From Ficedula albicollis (taxonomy: Eukaryota > Chordata > Aves > Passeriformes > Muscicapidae): a DNA stretch of 64,000 nucleotides. Each line of letters begins with the position of its first letter. Within the stretch, counting starts at the first letter, position 1. A model generated the notes under the pieces. That model did not search any database. It saw only the letters and a program-made list of their open reading frames with translations, and had not been told where the DNA came from. The stretch is from the NCBI RefSeq assembly GCF_000247815.1, contig NC_021684.1, forward strand, positions 11,267,162 through 11,331,161. The letters are read 5' to 3'. This document shows positions 17,690 through 33,667 of this stretch, piece after piece. Made by a program: the position numbers and the translations under genes.

Positions 17690-18160
17690 TCCTTGATGAG
17701 AGGAGCCCATGGACATACTCTGTCCATGGAATAGCTGTGCAGAGCTCCCCTGCTCCCCCCTTCCCATCAGCAGTGCCCAGGCTGGGCTCACTACACTCAG
17801 AGAGGGAAATGACCTCTGCAGAGGAGCCCAGGTACAGTCTGACACCTTCAAGGTGTGGGGGAAATGGGTGGCAGAGGCACCAACCCCTCTGCTGTTCTTC
17901 AGCCCAGGAGCTGCAGAGGCAGGGGAGATGCACCACGTGCAGCAGGGCTCTGCAATTCCTGCTTTGGCTGAGGACAGGAACTGTGCAGCTCAGAGCAGCT
18001 CCTGAGCACTCCTGGCCAAAGCCAGCAGTCACTGCCACACCACACCTGGCAGCAGCCCAGCCCCTCTCCATGCTGAGCTGCCCTCACACTGCTCAGCCTC
18101 AAATCAGCACTGGTGACTTCCACACTCACTTCAGGGCTGCTCTTCATTGCCAGATGTTCT
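17690..18160. other. GC-rich, CpG-poor patch with overlapping open frames
   Basis: GC content is visibly higher than in the flanks, yet CpG is rare, so it is not a CpG island. A 217-codon frame on + (17608-18261) and a 128-codon frame on - (17685-18071) overlap here. Their translations are compositionally biased (Ser, Pro, Ala, Cys, Gln) and match no family I recognise. Scarcity of TA-containing stops in GC-rich DNA explains both. It could be a non-coding exon or a conserved element, but nothing visible proves that. Confidence 0.4.
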
Positions 18161-20491
18161 TGATGTGGCTGTGGAGGAAGTTAAGTCTGGCCTTAATAAA
18201 GCCTATTGATGCTGTCTCATTTAGCAAAGCTCATGTTTATAGGGATTTATTAGGCACTTAACTGCATGAAAGAGGAAAATATTTGCTTGTAATTTCAATT
18301 GCTCTGTATGGCTGACTCAGTGGCCTCCAAAAGCACACAAATATTTTCCAATAAACAAAGAACTGGTTCAAGCTGCTGTCCATTGAAAATAAGAGACTGA
18401 ACACAAACACATTTGATTCATAAGCTTTTTTACCCCCCAAAACCTGGAACAGGTACAACTTTTTTTATTTCTTTTTTAACTCTAACATGACTAAAACTTT
18501 CAATTAGGATATCTACACAGGGCAGTTACTCCTTCAGGCCTCAGGGAGTCTCTGACTTAACTAGGGAGTGACACAGAGCATTAAGGTTGCCATTACATTC
18601 ATCTCAAAAGCTCAATAGCACATGGTCATCATTTTGATCCTTGCTAATAACCACCTTCAGTGACTGAGAGCAAACCAGAGATTTCCTGCATGCAAACGTC
18701 TTTCAACTGAACCCATGAGTAGAACTATCAAGTAACTTTCCCGTATAGGTCAAATTTATGTACATGTGCACCCACACAAACAGGACCCAAAGAACTTCCA
18801 GTACCAGAAAAGCCAGGAAACCATAAAACCAAGCAGTAACTAAATAACTGAGCCACTGCATCACGTTAGTGACCAGGCTGAACAGGCAAAAATCAGTGAA
18901 GTCAGAGGAACTGGGCCAGTCTGCCTCAAGAAAAAGGTGTTCCATCATCATTAAGGTTTTCTGTTTCTTTGTCCTGTTTCTTTGTTGCTTTTCAGTGGCA
19001 GTTTACCCAACAACTGCTGTTTGTTTTAGTTTTTCAGGTTGTCAGAAAGCTTGGTAGAATGTCGTCAGCTGGGCTAATTTTTCATATTTATTATGCAAAT
19101 AATTTTCTCTTTGCTCTTGCTTTGTTGCTAGCTCTCTACATCTCCCTTTTGACTACAGAGCAGCCAAGGCACCAACCAAAATGTTGAATTATTTGTAGTC
19201 TGGCATACTGAATTATGCTTCCTCATCAAGCCCAAGAGTTTTGTTTGAACTGGTATTTGTTGATATTCATACTGAACTATATCTTGTTCTCTATTACCTC
19301 TATTTTTACATGTTCACCTCTCAATATACCTTGAAATTTTCATTTAAAGCCACTGAAACTAGTCTAAGAAGAGACTCACAGTCAGACTCCATCACTCTTC
19401 CAAGAGAATCACTTTTAATAATTTGGGGGGATGGAGAGGAAGGTCATGCCTGTTTTAGTTTTTTAAATATTCATTTTTGAAGGTCTATCAGACCTCAATA
19501 AAACATCATTGCCCACAGTTTTTATCCTTTTTTCCAATCCTCCTCCCCATCCACCAGGCCTTCCTGGTACTTAACTGACAGCTGGGATTAAACCACAACA
19601 GCACCTTCATAGGCACCTTTCACAGCTCCTATACATGAAATATTCACAGCAGTTGATAGAATAAGCTGTTACAGTAAATCATATCAGTGTGTTTAAGCAT
19701 AAAAATTTGATTTAGAGAAGTTCTTTATAATTTGGTACTCTGGGAATGAAGAAACTGCAAACAAAGCAATTACTAGCACTATTGTTTACAGGATATTTAG
19801 CAAGCCATTAACGCTGGCACAAGTGCTGAAGTGACTCTGGTGTCCCTTAGGAATGGATTTCTATTTCTGTTTGTTCTTAAGACCACAGGGCATCTGTCCA
19901 AAACTGTACTAGGAAGAGTGTGCACATTTTTGCATCTCTAAGAATTGTGAAAAATCTTGTCTGTGTCAAAAATTTTCTTCCTGAACTACTTCTATCAGCT
20001 GGCTTAATTTCTACTTATTTATTGGTTCATTTTTAACAGAGGAATTTGAAACTTTGTTACAAACTTGCTCATCACATAATTGAGGTAAGCTGCATCTTTC
20101 TTCTCCCAAATATGCTCAACAAGAAAAGGGTCTCTAAATCAAATTTTGTGTGAAAAAGTTGTTCCTTAATTTTTTTTAATGAATCTTCTGGATCCAATGA
20201 AAAACCAATTTTTTTTTCTTTTGTCAGAAGATGGAACTTCCTTCTCCACACGGAAAAATTTCAAAATTCACTGCAGCAATAACATCTTAACTCTGGATGG
20301 AGAGAGATCTTATTTCTCTGGAAACACTTTTCTCAGAGGATGAGATGTTCAGAACAAAATGAGAAATTATGTTGAGAAAGAAAACAGTGGAGTTCTACTT
20401 GCAGCTTCCCACCTACTTCCATTTAAAACAAAGAAGAAAAGTTGCTTTTGTCCAGTGGCCTTTTCTGTTGAGAAACACCACTTCGAGAAAC

Positions 20492-20515
20492 AGAATCAGC
20501 TTCTAAACTGATTCT
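20492..20515. repeat. Small inverted repeat, 8-bp arms
   Basis: Arms agaatcag and ctgattct are separated by 8 nt. Chance level. Confidence 0.55.
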
Positions 20516-23500
20516 AAGCAACATACATTGAACGATTTCAATACAGAGAGCACAAGAGAGGCTCGAATATGATCTGCTTGCTGAGTGATGCACTTGTCCC
20601 TGCTCAGAACTGCTTTATGCCCAGTTTGTTCCCATAACTGCTGGTTTTTCAGGCAGCACCATTTCCTGGGAAGGAGGAGGCAGCAGGAGAGTGCAGGGAC
20701 ACTGCTCTGGGTACCACGACTGGTATCAGCTCCCACCAAGAGAACACTTCCCTGTGTTCACATCCATTTCTCACAGCAAAACCAATACCAGAAATATTTA
20801 AACCTCTGCTTGGCTTGCCACATTATTATTCTTAAGCCACTCCTTGAACTTAAAAATCTGTACATATATCATTTATAAATAAGCACATTAATATGAGATT
20901 TTTTGCATCATCTTTGGCATGATGTCAAGATTAAACATCACACACAGCCTTGAGGGAAAACTGATACAGGGGGCATAAGGCTGGCAAAACCCAAGTGTTT
21001 CACTTACTGACTTTTGGGTTTAGAGGACTGTCACCATGAGGAAAACTCATTCAGTTAATTAGCATTTGCCCCTTTCAGAGATTACAACACACTGATTGCT
21101 TTACCATGGACTATGAATCATATAAAGCTGTGCTACATTCTGGAAAGTCCTTGATCTCATCTGGGCCCAGATCACACAATTGAGCCCTACTGTCAAATAA
21201 GAAAAAAAAAAGCCTTCTTTCACAGCATTGCAAATGCCATTATTTCATTTTGAAGCTTGTGATCAGCTCAGTCTTGTGATTATCAGCAAGTTCCAGCTTC
21301 CACTTTAAAAAGTCACTGAGTAATTTCATTGTCCTTAGAGAACAACATAATCCCATGGTACCCTTAAACCCCAAATGGTTCAAAGACTAAGCCATAAGAT
21401 GCTAATTTAACTCTTTTTGGAAAAAAACACTTATTTTTCACTGGACTTTTGTGTTAAGATCCTCTATTCCTTTTTCTTCCTTGAGGAAAAAATAGTTGAA
21501 AATAAATGTTAGCAAACATGTTTTGAAATATTGAAAGCACCTCTGGATTCCAAAAGCTAATTTCTTTTTTTTTTTTTTTACAGTTCCTCCATAGTTTTTC
21601 TTTAATCAGTGATCTGATAGTCAAGCTAGCAATCTTTAAAGAGGACTTAGGGAGGGCAACAGTTAAAATTTTAAGTATTGCTCTTCCATATAGAAATTGA
21701 TGTGTTTTCAATTTTGCAGCACTCAGTGTATAAATGCTGAGTTTTGTGTAACTGAATTACAAACATATCTTAATTAAAGATCTCATAGTACCTAAGAACT
21801 ATAGCTTTTAGAAAATATGTTGCTCTTTTGTGGGAAAAACAGCCAAAAAAAAGATTTAAAGAAAAAAAACAAAAAAAGAAGGTAGACTGGTGTGTCAAAT
21901 AACATTTATTTCCTCTCCTTTTCTGATGCTTTGAACTGAAATCATTATTGTAAACTATGCTTGTACTTATTGGAATAGACTTACTCTTAATTGAGCAAAC
22001 TTATCACTGTGGGTTTTACTGAGCAGGAATGGCAGGAGGAGCCTTGAACAGCATAACAATGGGGCTGCTTCTGCTTTGAGGTCACATAGACTAAAAAATA
22101 ATATTTTCGTTTATTCATATGGTTTTGAAGAGCCAATATTCCCCTAGAGAATAACTAAAAAAAAAAAAAAATCAAACAACTGTCTTTTTGATTCTTTGTA
22201 TGATTCACCCTTATTTATCTTAATACAATTTTCTCTACAACAGCTCAGCAAAAGGGACTAGTCTTACACTTACCATATGTTCCAAATTATCACTGTTTGA
22301 AGCTTAAGTGGCAGAAAGGATGAAATTAATTCCTCTTTCCCTTCAAAAAACACAAACTGACAGAAATACGAGAATTTACTCCATCTGCTTCCAGTCTCAA
22401 GTCCACCTTGTAAAGTTCAGTACCAAATTCAGTTTGATACCAAAGTGAAACATGGAAAACAATAAAGGTATGCAAAATCTTAATAACAGTGAACTAATTT
22501 TTAACTGTATTGTGCTAAATTGGACTGGGAAAAAAAATCAAGTCCTGAACAGGTCCAGAAAAATACAGAATTCCAGGCCTGATAAAAATACAAGCATGAA
22601 TGAAATTTTTTATCAGACACTGGCAACAAGTATTCTGGTCTCTGGACTAGCTCAGTGAATGGCTCAGTCAAATGTTGTACAAAACTGTCAGGTTTATACT
22701 GCACAGATCTGTTGAAAAGCTTTTTATTTACAGCAGTAGTTTGTATGCAGCTATGCCCTGACATTCTTTCTAGAGTGCTTTTGCAAGTCTCCCCCTTGCA
22801 GAAATTCCTCCTCTACCTTCAAAGCAATAAAGAGCAGATTGTTACCAGAACACAAAGAGTGCTCCAAGCAGCTGAAAGCACAGAGGGGAAGTAAATATGG
22901 AATTACACAAATTACAATCTGGGCTCTGGGATCAGGACAGAGCTCCAGAACTCCAGCTCTGCATCTGCTGATCTCATCACTGCAACTTCTCCCACCTCCC
23001 TTAAGGTCTTGCATTAAAACAAAAAAACAACAACAACAAAAAAAGGCAATAAAGAGGTCATAGTCAAAACAAATATTTATTTCAAAACTCTCAACACAGC
23101 CTTTAGATAAACAGTTCCTGTAGAGACTACTGAAAATTCCTCTGTTACAATGAGGAAGAAAAGGCAAATATTGGGTTCTCCAGTATCACACAGAGTCCAG
23201 CAACCTCCAAGGTCCTCCAAATGTTTTCCCCAACTTCTTCTCAGGGCATTCTTTCTTTCCACATCCTATTAAAAGTAAGCAGGCATTCTGAGGTAGCCAA
23301 AAGAAGTAGTTCCAGCCCCTTAAGAGCAAGCACCTGTTTCAGGGAAGCTCCAAGGTAACTAACTCAGTGTGCCAAGAAAGTCCCTTAAACACAAAGGAAG
23401 AGGTGGAAGGGAAAGGAGGGTTCAGACCAAGGTGGACAGGCACCTACACTTAACCCAGAGAAGGGACTCCATGAATTGTGTGTGTTTGATAAACAGCCCC

Positions 23501-24369
23501 AAGCTATCACTGAAGAAATGCAGCCATGGTGAAAGGTGAGAGGGGAAAACAGCTTCACTGCTCCAAAGAAAATGATCATTTTCTTTTTCCTGACTTATGG
23601 CCTAGTGTGAAAGGAATGCAGCTGTCTGACATCCTGATGGTTTTGTTTGTTTTTGCAACAGATAATTCTCCTTTTAAGCTTCACTACCTCCTTTGTGTCA
23701 TTTGTACAGTCCAGAGTAATGCTCAAGGCTACCAAGACTGAAACTCACACAGCTCTTTTTTCTAGATATTCTGAGCTGCAATGCAACAGCAGAGAGCACT
23801 GCAGCCCTACAGCCTACATCAATTGTCCCCAAATCACCCACCACCAGTCTTCATTCTACCATCTGCAAGTCCTTCCCCAAGTTCAGTGTTGCTGCACCTT
23901 CCCCTTCTTTGAAGTAGAGGATCCAAGCACCTGCAGTGGAATTTACAGGAGAGAAGATACTCTCATTTCATACAATGCTCTCCTGATCTCTGCTCTGCCA
24001 GAGGCACCAACCTCATCACCAGAGAGAGGATGAGTGATTTGAATCTCCTGAGGAGATGGTGACAGTCAAATAATTCCCACCTTGGAAACTCGAGCAGTTA
24101 TCTTAGAAGCTCTGGCAGGATCCAGCATCAGCCAGGACTGTAACAAGAGGCATCTGGAAGTGCATTTTCATCTGGTCACAGAATAAACCCATACCAAGAA
24201 GCTCAAGGGTTGCTGCTCTGGGAGTTCTAACATAGCTTCAGCTCCAGATAAAACACTCTTATGGGTAAGAAGCACATTCAAAGAGGCATCTATTTATGGG
24301 TTCTGTGACTCACAGTCATTTATTGGAGCCTAGTTCTGGGTCCCTCACTTCAAGAAAGACATGGAAGGG

Positions 24370-24440
24370 GGTTTGTTTGGTTTATTATGTTGGTTGGTTT
24401 TAGGTTTGAGGGGTTTTGTTTGTTTGTTTTGCTTTTTGAA
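24370..24440. repeat. T/G-rich low-complexity stretch
   Basis: Irregular runs of GTTT, TTGG and TTTG steps (for example ttggttggtttt). No fixed period. Confidence 0.75.
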
Positions 24441-25705
24441 AAGGAGGGAAGGGAGAAACAAAAGTCCTGCTCGCACTGCAATTTTACTGGTCCAAAATTT
24501 TGGGAAAATTTGCCTCTCAATATTAAAGCAAGCAAGATCTTTCTTTATAAACCTCTCACTTTGCATTATTTTTCTCCTGATCTACCATCTGTCAGACCAA
24601 GACACAAATAAAGAGTTTAATTCTTAAGTTAAAAGGGCAAGAAATATTTCTTACCACCACATGCTAACTCTATTTTTGCCACTTTTTGTTTAGCTCTGCA
24701 GCTGCACATTAACCTGGTCTAAACCATCCTCTTTTCTCTGTCCCCATTCCCTTTTACAGCTACTCCTGTGTAAATCAGATTTCTCTCAAATAGCTCCTGC
24801 TAATCTGACAGCTCAGCAGGGACTAACCCTGTCACTTCCTGCTTAAAGATAAATATCTGCTAGAGCATAAAAACTGAATGAGAAGGAAAGGATGCTCTAG
24901 GTCAACAGCTATCTTTGACCACAGAGGGGGTGGGGACCAGGGGAAGAGTAAAAGCTCCTCAAAGAGTATCTTTGCCACCAAAATAACAGCTCTGAGATAA
25001 GAAAAAAGGTGAGCCATGTCTGTCTATCCACCAGGCCACATCAGACCTGATGAATGTGGCTCACAATTTCTGTCAAAGGTCAGTGTGGATGTTCTTTATT
25101 TAAACCTTTCACATTTTTCTCACATTGACCATTATTATTCCCTTTTTCACTCTCAATAACACATCTAGCCAGCTGTCATCACCTGAACAGTGGCAATCAC
25201 ACAAGGTTACAAACCTTCCTGTCAAAAGGCAATAAACCAACAGAGAAAACATAACCCAGTCTATAATCCCTTCTGCCCCATACACACATTCACTTCCAAG
25301 GGTAACAGAACAGTTCCATAACCTCATTTCTTCCTCACTCCTCATTCTTGATGCATTTTCAGTGATGGAGGCAGGAGGTCAGAAGAAGTCAGGATATTGT
25401 GGGAATTTCAGGATGGGTATTTAATACCAGCTGGCTCGTACCCCATGTCACATCACAGGAGCCACACAACTCACATTCAGCCTCCTAAAATTGCCAGCAT
25501 GTGGGAATCAAGAGAAAGCAGAAGGAAGCCCAGATTTATTATGTTCAAATGATCACAACTTAAGGAACATCCAATCCTGGCACATGACTTAGGAATGACA
25601 GGAGCAGATGCTGTAAAATACATTTAAAGAATAATGCATAATTGTGATAGCTCATCACACCTTTCCTTCAAGTAGCTGCATTTGCTGTAAACCCTCTTGC
25701 TTTTT

Positions 25706-25721
25706 CATTGCCCTGGCAATG
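25706..25721. repeat. 16-bp near-palindrome
   Basis: Arms cattgcc and ggcaatg around ct. Chance level; noted for completeness. Confidence 0.5.
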
Positions 25722-26321
25722 GGAAGCCTCATGTTCCAGAGGAGTTTCTGCTAATGCCAGCCTCCACCAACCAGGCACCACTAATGAGAGCAATGCCTGG
25801 AATACTCCCCACATCAAGAAGCCCAGGAGGTGATAGTGATGTGTTTGCAGAAACACAAATTGACTCCAGACTCAAATAATAAAGCAGGAAGAGCAGCCAA
25901 AACACTCAGATCCACTGTGAGCACCTGGCAGGTCACTAGGTACACAGAGTGGCTGGGTTTGTTCCCTGATTTCAGCCTTTACTCTCTGTTCTCAACTCAA
26001 ACCCACACTGATAGGCCAGTGCCTGTAAGCAAAACAGCAACAAACTGCAACATACCCAGGGATGGGGCTGCTGGTTTGCAAGCAAGTGCTGCCAGCTCTC
26101 AGGACATGCTGCCACTCACAGACAGAGAGGGTGTCACTGATGGCAGCTGAGCAGAGCTTGGAATATTGAGGGACATCCCTCACATCCCTCATTTCCCACC
26201 AGAGCAGCCTCCAGCACGTCCTGCCAGCCCATGGAACAGCTTGAGACCAGTCCTCAAAGGACACATTTGCAAATGTCACACCCTGGGAAACATTGTGCCA
26301 ACTTCAATTTTGGTTTGAGAA

Positions 26322-26345
26322 CCAAGGAATCCAATCCTTGGATTC
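26322..26345. repeat. Two overlapping, mutually exclusive hairpins
   Basis: Hairpin A pairs ccaagga (26322-26328) with tccttgg (26335-26341). Hairpin B pairs gaatccaa (26327-26334) with ttggattc (26338-26345) around a 3-nt loop. They share bases, so only one can form at a time in a single strand. No associated gene is visible, so a switch function is not claimed. Confidence 0.7.
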
Positions 26346-27132
26346 TCACCTTAGATACCTGAAGTCATATCCTAGAGAAAATTAGCAGCACCTTCCATCA
26401 CCAGAAAAGATGGACAGGGTTTTGTTCCCACTCAGCTGGCTGCAGGTCCAAAGAAGATGACCCTGAAATTACATTGTGACAAAAAATAGAGCCCCTGAGC
26501 TAGGCATTGAGAAAATGTCCCTGGTCTACAGAGAAATGCACAGTAATACATTTTTTCAGTAGAAGGCTGACTATTTTGGTGGCAGTTGAGCTATACATGG
26601 CCATTCAAAGGATATTTCAGTCTTGTTTTGGGCTCCAGTTCCTCCCATCCCGCTATTTCTCAAAAAAACACAAAAGACAACCTAATGCATCAGCCTCCTA
26701 GAGAAATCAGGGGATTGCTGCCTGTGGATTCCTGTCTTTACTACAGAAAAGGCTGCATTTTTAAAAACCTCTGAGTAACTTTTGTGCTATCATGTTACCA
26801 ATTGCAAATATAAAAATATAGCAAGGACCAGGTCTGGTTAATCTTCAAGTTACTTTGGTTAGAAAAATTACTCCATATTTTCATGTTGGAAATGCAGATG
26901 TGCCCTTGTTACTCAAGAGACAAAGCACATTAAAAACAGTCTAAGTCTATGGTGAAGTTGATCAAGCACTCTTTACCACCTTGTCCCTCTGAAATCTCCC
27001 AGTTTAGGGTTGCAGCAGGTTTGGAGAATGAGAGATTAGGTAGCAATTCACCAGGGCAGCCTCCTCCCTCTGCATTTAGCCCACTGCAGCACTAATACAG
27101 CACTGGGGATGTGCTCCTTGGGGAAAAAACAA

Positions 27133-28202
<1,070 letters not shown>

Positions 28203-29262
28203 GTTGTGTTCAGTCTTAAAGAGAAAAATCTAAGTTAGCCTTCCAGAATGTAGCACTTAGACTCTGGAAAACTTCATTCTTGGATCCCAGCTTTACAGCT
28301 GGGCCCTAGAAATGCATCTGGTTTAACCAACTCTATTTTACCCCTTAGCAAAAATCTAGCAATTGTAAAGGCGTTTCCTAACTGCCAAAATTCCTTTCCT
28401 AGGTATATATCCTTCACTGTCCATTGTTCAATTTATTTTTAACTAACTACTTCAAGCTTTAGCCTTGATCTTGCTGCTCCTTGAGCAATGCCTTTCCTCT
28501 GTCTGTATGTTAATACATTTTAGAGAGTCTGTAAAAGGCTAATAAAAATTGCACCATCTCCCTGATCAGATTAAGGCAAGATATTAGCTTTATCTGTTCT
28601 CTAACTGCTGAGAAAGGCAGGATAGCAGGGCCTGTGGAGGAATGAAGGAAAATGTTTTGTTGCAGGGGTCAAGACATGGGGACGGAGAATAATGAATGCA
28701 GTAAAAAGACCAGATTTGTGTAAGGCAGCACTACTTCTTGAGAGTGTTTTTGCTTCACCAAGCTCAAATAGAAACAGCTAGGAAGGTAAATTTGTTGTGT
28801 CTATTAAACTACAGACCAGGAATCCGGAAAGGGAGAGAACAAACAAATGTCACAGTGCACAAGCTATCATAACAAAAATGTAGAGAACTTTGTGTGCCTT
28901 AAATACTTTGCCCACAGTAGCTCATTAGGGCAAGCTCAACTTCCCAGTGGCTACAAAGGCTTTGCACAGTGTAAGAATGAACTCATGTGTGATGGTGAAT
29001 GAAGTCAGCATAATGCAGGTTCATAACCAAAGTAGCCTTTATAACCCAGTTCAGAACTTCTTCCTCTCCCTTGCAGGCCCTAGGCAGGGTAACCTCAGGA
29101 AGTTGCACATGCAACAGAAAAATCACCCACTTCCTCCCTTAATATGCTCTCATACCAGTTTCTGCAGTTCTCACAGTTTCCCCACCTTTCCTGACTGTGG
29201 TGCACACATCTTTGGCTATCTACGAATTCAAAGGAACACTGGAGAAGCCTTCTGGCCACTGC
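28203..29262. other. Unique non-coding DNA, no gene seen
   Basis: AT-leaning sequence between the AAT microsatellite and the solo LTR. A 137-codon + frame starting at 28947 runs into the LTR and is not credible as a gene. The last bases before the LTR, actgc (29258-29262), are the candidate left target-site duplication. Confidence 0.6.
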
Positions 29263-29384
29263 TGTTGGGGGTTGAGTGTTTTCTGTTACTGTGTCAATTT
29301 GGGGAATTTTTCCCATTGTCATGCCGATGGAGCTGGCTGGGTCACACCCAGGACCTCTGATGTCTCTGGACAAAGGGGGTAGGT

Positions 29385-30525
<1,141 letters not shown>

Positions 30526-30746
30526 GCTGACCACCTGGACACAAACGGTGAGCGAGGAGCTGCCCTCTACAGCCCGTTCCTAGCCGAGACCGGCGTGGGC
30601 CGCTCCCGCCTCCGCTCCTGCTGCACCGAGAGCAGGGAGAGCGTGTGCCTGCCGCTTGAAAAAGGACTGGGACTGAGTTATCTGTTCTGTTTGTTTGCAA
30701 TTTTAATAACTGCTGTTGCTTTTCTGCTTGTATGATTAGATATATT

Positions 30747-30752
30747 AGTAAA
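30747..30752 (+). promoter_or_regulatory. Candidate poly-A signal variant of the solo LTR
   Basis: The hexamer agtaaa, an accepted AATAAA variant, lies about 150 bp before the LTR 3' end, where an R/U5 boundary signal is expected. No canonical AATAAA is present in the 3' half of the LTR. Confidence 0.45.
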
Positions 30753-31621
30753 GGAGCTGTTATTCCTACCCCCCTTATCTCTGCCTCAGAGTCCTTGATT
30801 CGGACAGTTGTAATACTTGGGGGGGAGTGGAATTGGGGTCTCAATTTCAAAGGAGAACTTCTGCCTTTATTGGCAGATACCTGTCCTCTAAACCAGGACA
30901 ACTGGAAACAGTCAAAATTACCCAGCTAAAAAAAACCCAGGAGCTAAACAATTTGACATGGACAGTATTCATTTCAGGAGTGAATCCACTCTGTTCGAGG
31001 CAGTCCTCCAAAGCCTACAGGTTAAGCAAACGCTAGGTGTGATTTCTCAGCTGTTGGTTATATGCCAGTGTTTGAATTAATTTGCCTGACAAAAGGCACT
31101 TACATAAAGCAGTGATCAAGCAGGGTCACAGTGACACCTGGCCCTCTCAGAGCAGCTCTCTGCTCCTCCAACACCTTTGCTCGCTATGCTGTGCACAGCA
31201 CCTTTGGCCTCAGTCACTTTGATAATCAGCTGAGCTGCAGAGCTCCTGCATGAAAGGAGAACCTGGCCCCTGAGTTTTACAACACACCTGCAGCAGAATG
31301 CAAAACTTGAGCAATGGCCACTGCTGAAGCCTCCTTCCACCAGGAGAAGCTGGAACATGCAATGCCACAGGAGGCAAACTGAGCTCCAAGCACACATTTC
31401 AGCAGGGATCCAGCAGGGTACAGTTGTGTAACTGCTGTCACAAGTGAACCAATACACATTAAACAGCATAACAGAAACATTCCTGTCTCACCCCCTAGCA
31501 CAAACATTTCTGGAGAGTTTGACAAGGACTCCAAACCTGTCTGCACTGAAAAGATATTTTGGTTTCTCCTGAGGGCTGAGCCTTCACCAAAGAGAATGAG
31601 GGAAGGAGGGTTGTGAGCTCA

Positions 31622-31643
31622 GTTCCCCTGAGGTCAGGGGAAC
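31622..31643. repeat. 22-bp near-perfect palindrome
   Basis: Arms gttcccctga and tcaggggaac flank a central gg. The centre contains an AGGTCA nuclear-receptor half-site, and the CCCCTGA/TCAGGGG arrangement resembles dimeric zinc-finger or AP-2/EBF-type sites. About 0.7 inverted repeats with 10-bp arms and short spacers are expected by chance in 64 kb, so function is unproven. Confidence 0.75.
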
Positions 31644-32201
31644 ATCAGAGTGTTGGTGCTTCATCCAAGGCACACACCTGAGCAGGACAGGGCCAGTCAT
31701 GCAACCTCATTCTGCTGCTGGCAACTGCAGCATTAAAAACTTCAGAGTGGAGCCTTATGCATATGAACAAATGTTTTAATTGCTTCTAATCCCATCTGTA
31801 CTACACTTTCTCCTCCTAGGCATTACCCCATTCTGGTTGCTTACAAACATCTCAGCTCATTAAGTCTAAAGAGTATAAGTTTTGATCTTTGCATCATTTT
31901 CAGAGACACTTTCCTACCATGTTAATATAAAGATGCTTCTTCAGCATGTTTTGACACATCCACCTTGCTCAGAAGGGACAGAGACACCCTGGGAAGAGTC
32001 AACAGGAGAATTAACCAGAAAATCTGCATGGGAAAGACAGATGTTTGTATGGGAGAGGAGCTGCCACTAATTACAGCTATTACAGCACTGAAAGTTATCA
32101 GCACAGGTTTATGTTTAATGGAACAATGTGTTATGATACAAAACATCCTACAAGGCCTGGTCTGACCCAATTCCCAGAAGTTGTACCTTATTAACAAGTG
32201 T

Positions 32202-32232
32202 TATTAACTTCAGTGCAATTACTCAAACACAC
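32202..32232 (+). repeat. Possible fossil of an ancient CR1/L3-like element
   Basis: The segment ttaacttcagtgcaattactca resembles the motif 'TTGACTTCAGTGGGATTACTC' found in very old amniote LINE copies. It is short and diverged; a profile search would be needed. Confidence 0.25.
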
Positions 32233-33667
32233 AAAGGTATCCACAGAGAAGCCCTGATTCAATAACCTCTAACATGTGACTAAAGCCCTGGAATGTGAGT
32301 AGTCAGCATTGCTTAGAATGACTCAGATCACTCTAAATATAAGATATCTACTTTGCCTTATAGCTTTAGAGGGTTTTAAAGCATACATAAAATGATCTCA
32401 TCATGTGCTGCTTTGCACCTTATTGTTCAATCAGGTGTTGCTAAACAGAAGCATTAACTGATTTATTGTATAGTAGACAGCACTCTATAGTACACACAGT
32501 ACAGAGAATTCCACTCTAATTCCATCAGCAGTTTGCTGTGTAATTTCTGGTGCAGGCAATATATTGTCCTCTTTACAGCCCCAGCAACATTTGGGGCTGT
32601 TGATCCTGAGCACACAGTGTCTCTCTACACCCATGAAATCCACTTGTCACCTACACAAGACAGCCACACACATTTTTCAGAACTTCTTATACAGCAGAAT
32701 GACACTGGTTCCATGCCTTCCTAAATTCCCTTCAGACAGCACCTGAGGGTCCCTTTCATTAAATATCCAAGGTGACCCCACGACACCCATTATTTTGCTG
32801 ACATTGAAGATCTATGCCCATAAATCCCTTCACATTGAGAAATGCTTGAACAAGATCCTGTGAGATGGAGATGATCACCTCATCCCATTAGAAATTGACC
32901 CCATCCCCTGTCAAAAGCAACGATCACAACCTAAAATATTTTTTCCCTCCTTAATTTTTTTCCTTGAAAAAGGACTCCCACTCAGATAGAGCAAAGTGGA
33001 TGCATTTCAAGAACAAATTTAAAGCACATGCACATCAGAGAGTTACAAAGGAAAAAGCACACATTCTCTGGGACACTTTGCTTCAGTTCTCTCAGGCTCC
33101 AATTATACAAACACATAGGCTTGTACTTTAGTATAGAAACCAGCAGGTTTTGTAGCTCAGTTGTGGAAACTAGGGTAGGCACACTCCCATCTGAAGAATC
33201 AGGGCTGAAGCCATGGTCTCTTACTGGAGTGAGGCCTGACAAATATCTCCCTCCACAAGACAGAAGTGAACAAAGTAAGGTCACACAATTGGAGTAGAAA
33301 CTGTAGAAAAAAAGAAACAAGCCTGTTGGTAAAGCCACAGTGGATGGATCTGCAACACCTGTTTAATGTGGGGAAAAACTGCAGTCTGAAGAGCTTTTCA
33401 TTTCTATCCACATGGGACATTTAACAAGTATTCAAACACAGTACATATTGCAGCAAAACCACCCAAGGGTTAAGCTTATAATCACACAATAGGGGAACTA
33501 GGGAAGCACAAGCATTCAGATGGAGAGCACAAGCCTAGAGCTTTCCTAATCCCAGGAATCTCACATATTGGAGCAGCAACTTTGAGCAAGTGAAGTGCTC
33601 TGGCCACCTTCTCACTGTTCTAGGCTGGAACTTATCCAGGTGCATCTTACCTCACCGAAGCAGCCTT

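Noticed and set aside
33125..33175. tRNA-like phrase (gtagctcagttg)
   Set aside because: It resembles a D-arm, but no anticodon arm, T-arm or acceptor pairing follows.
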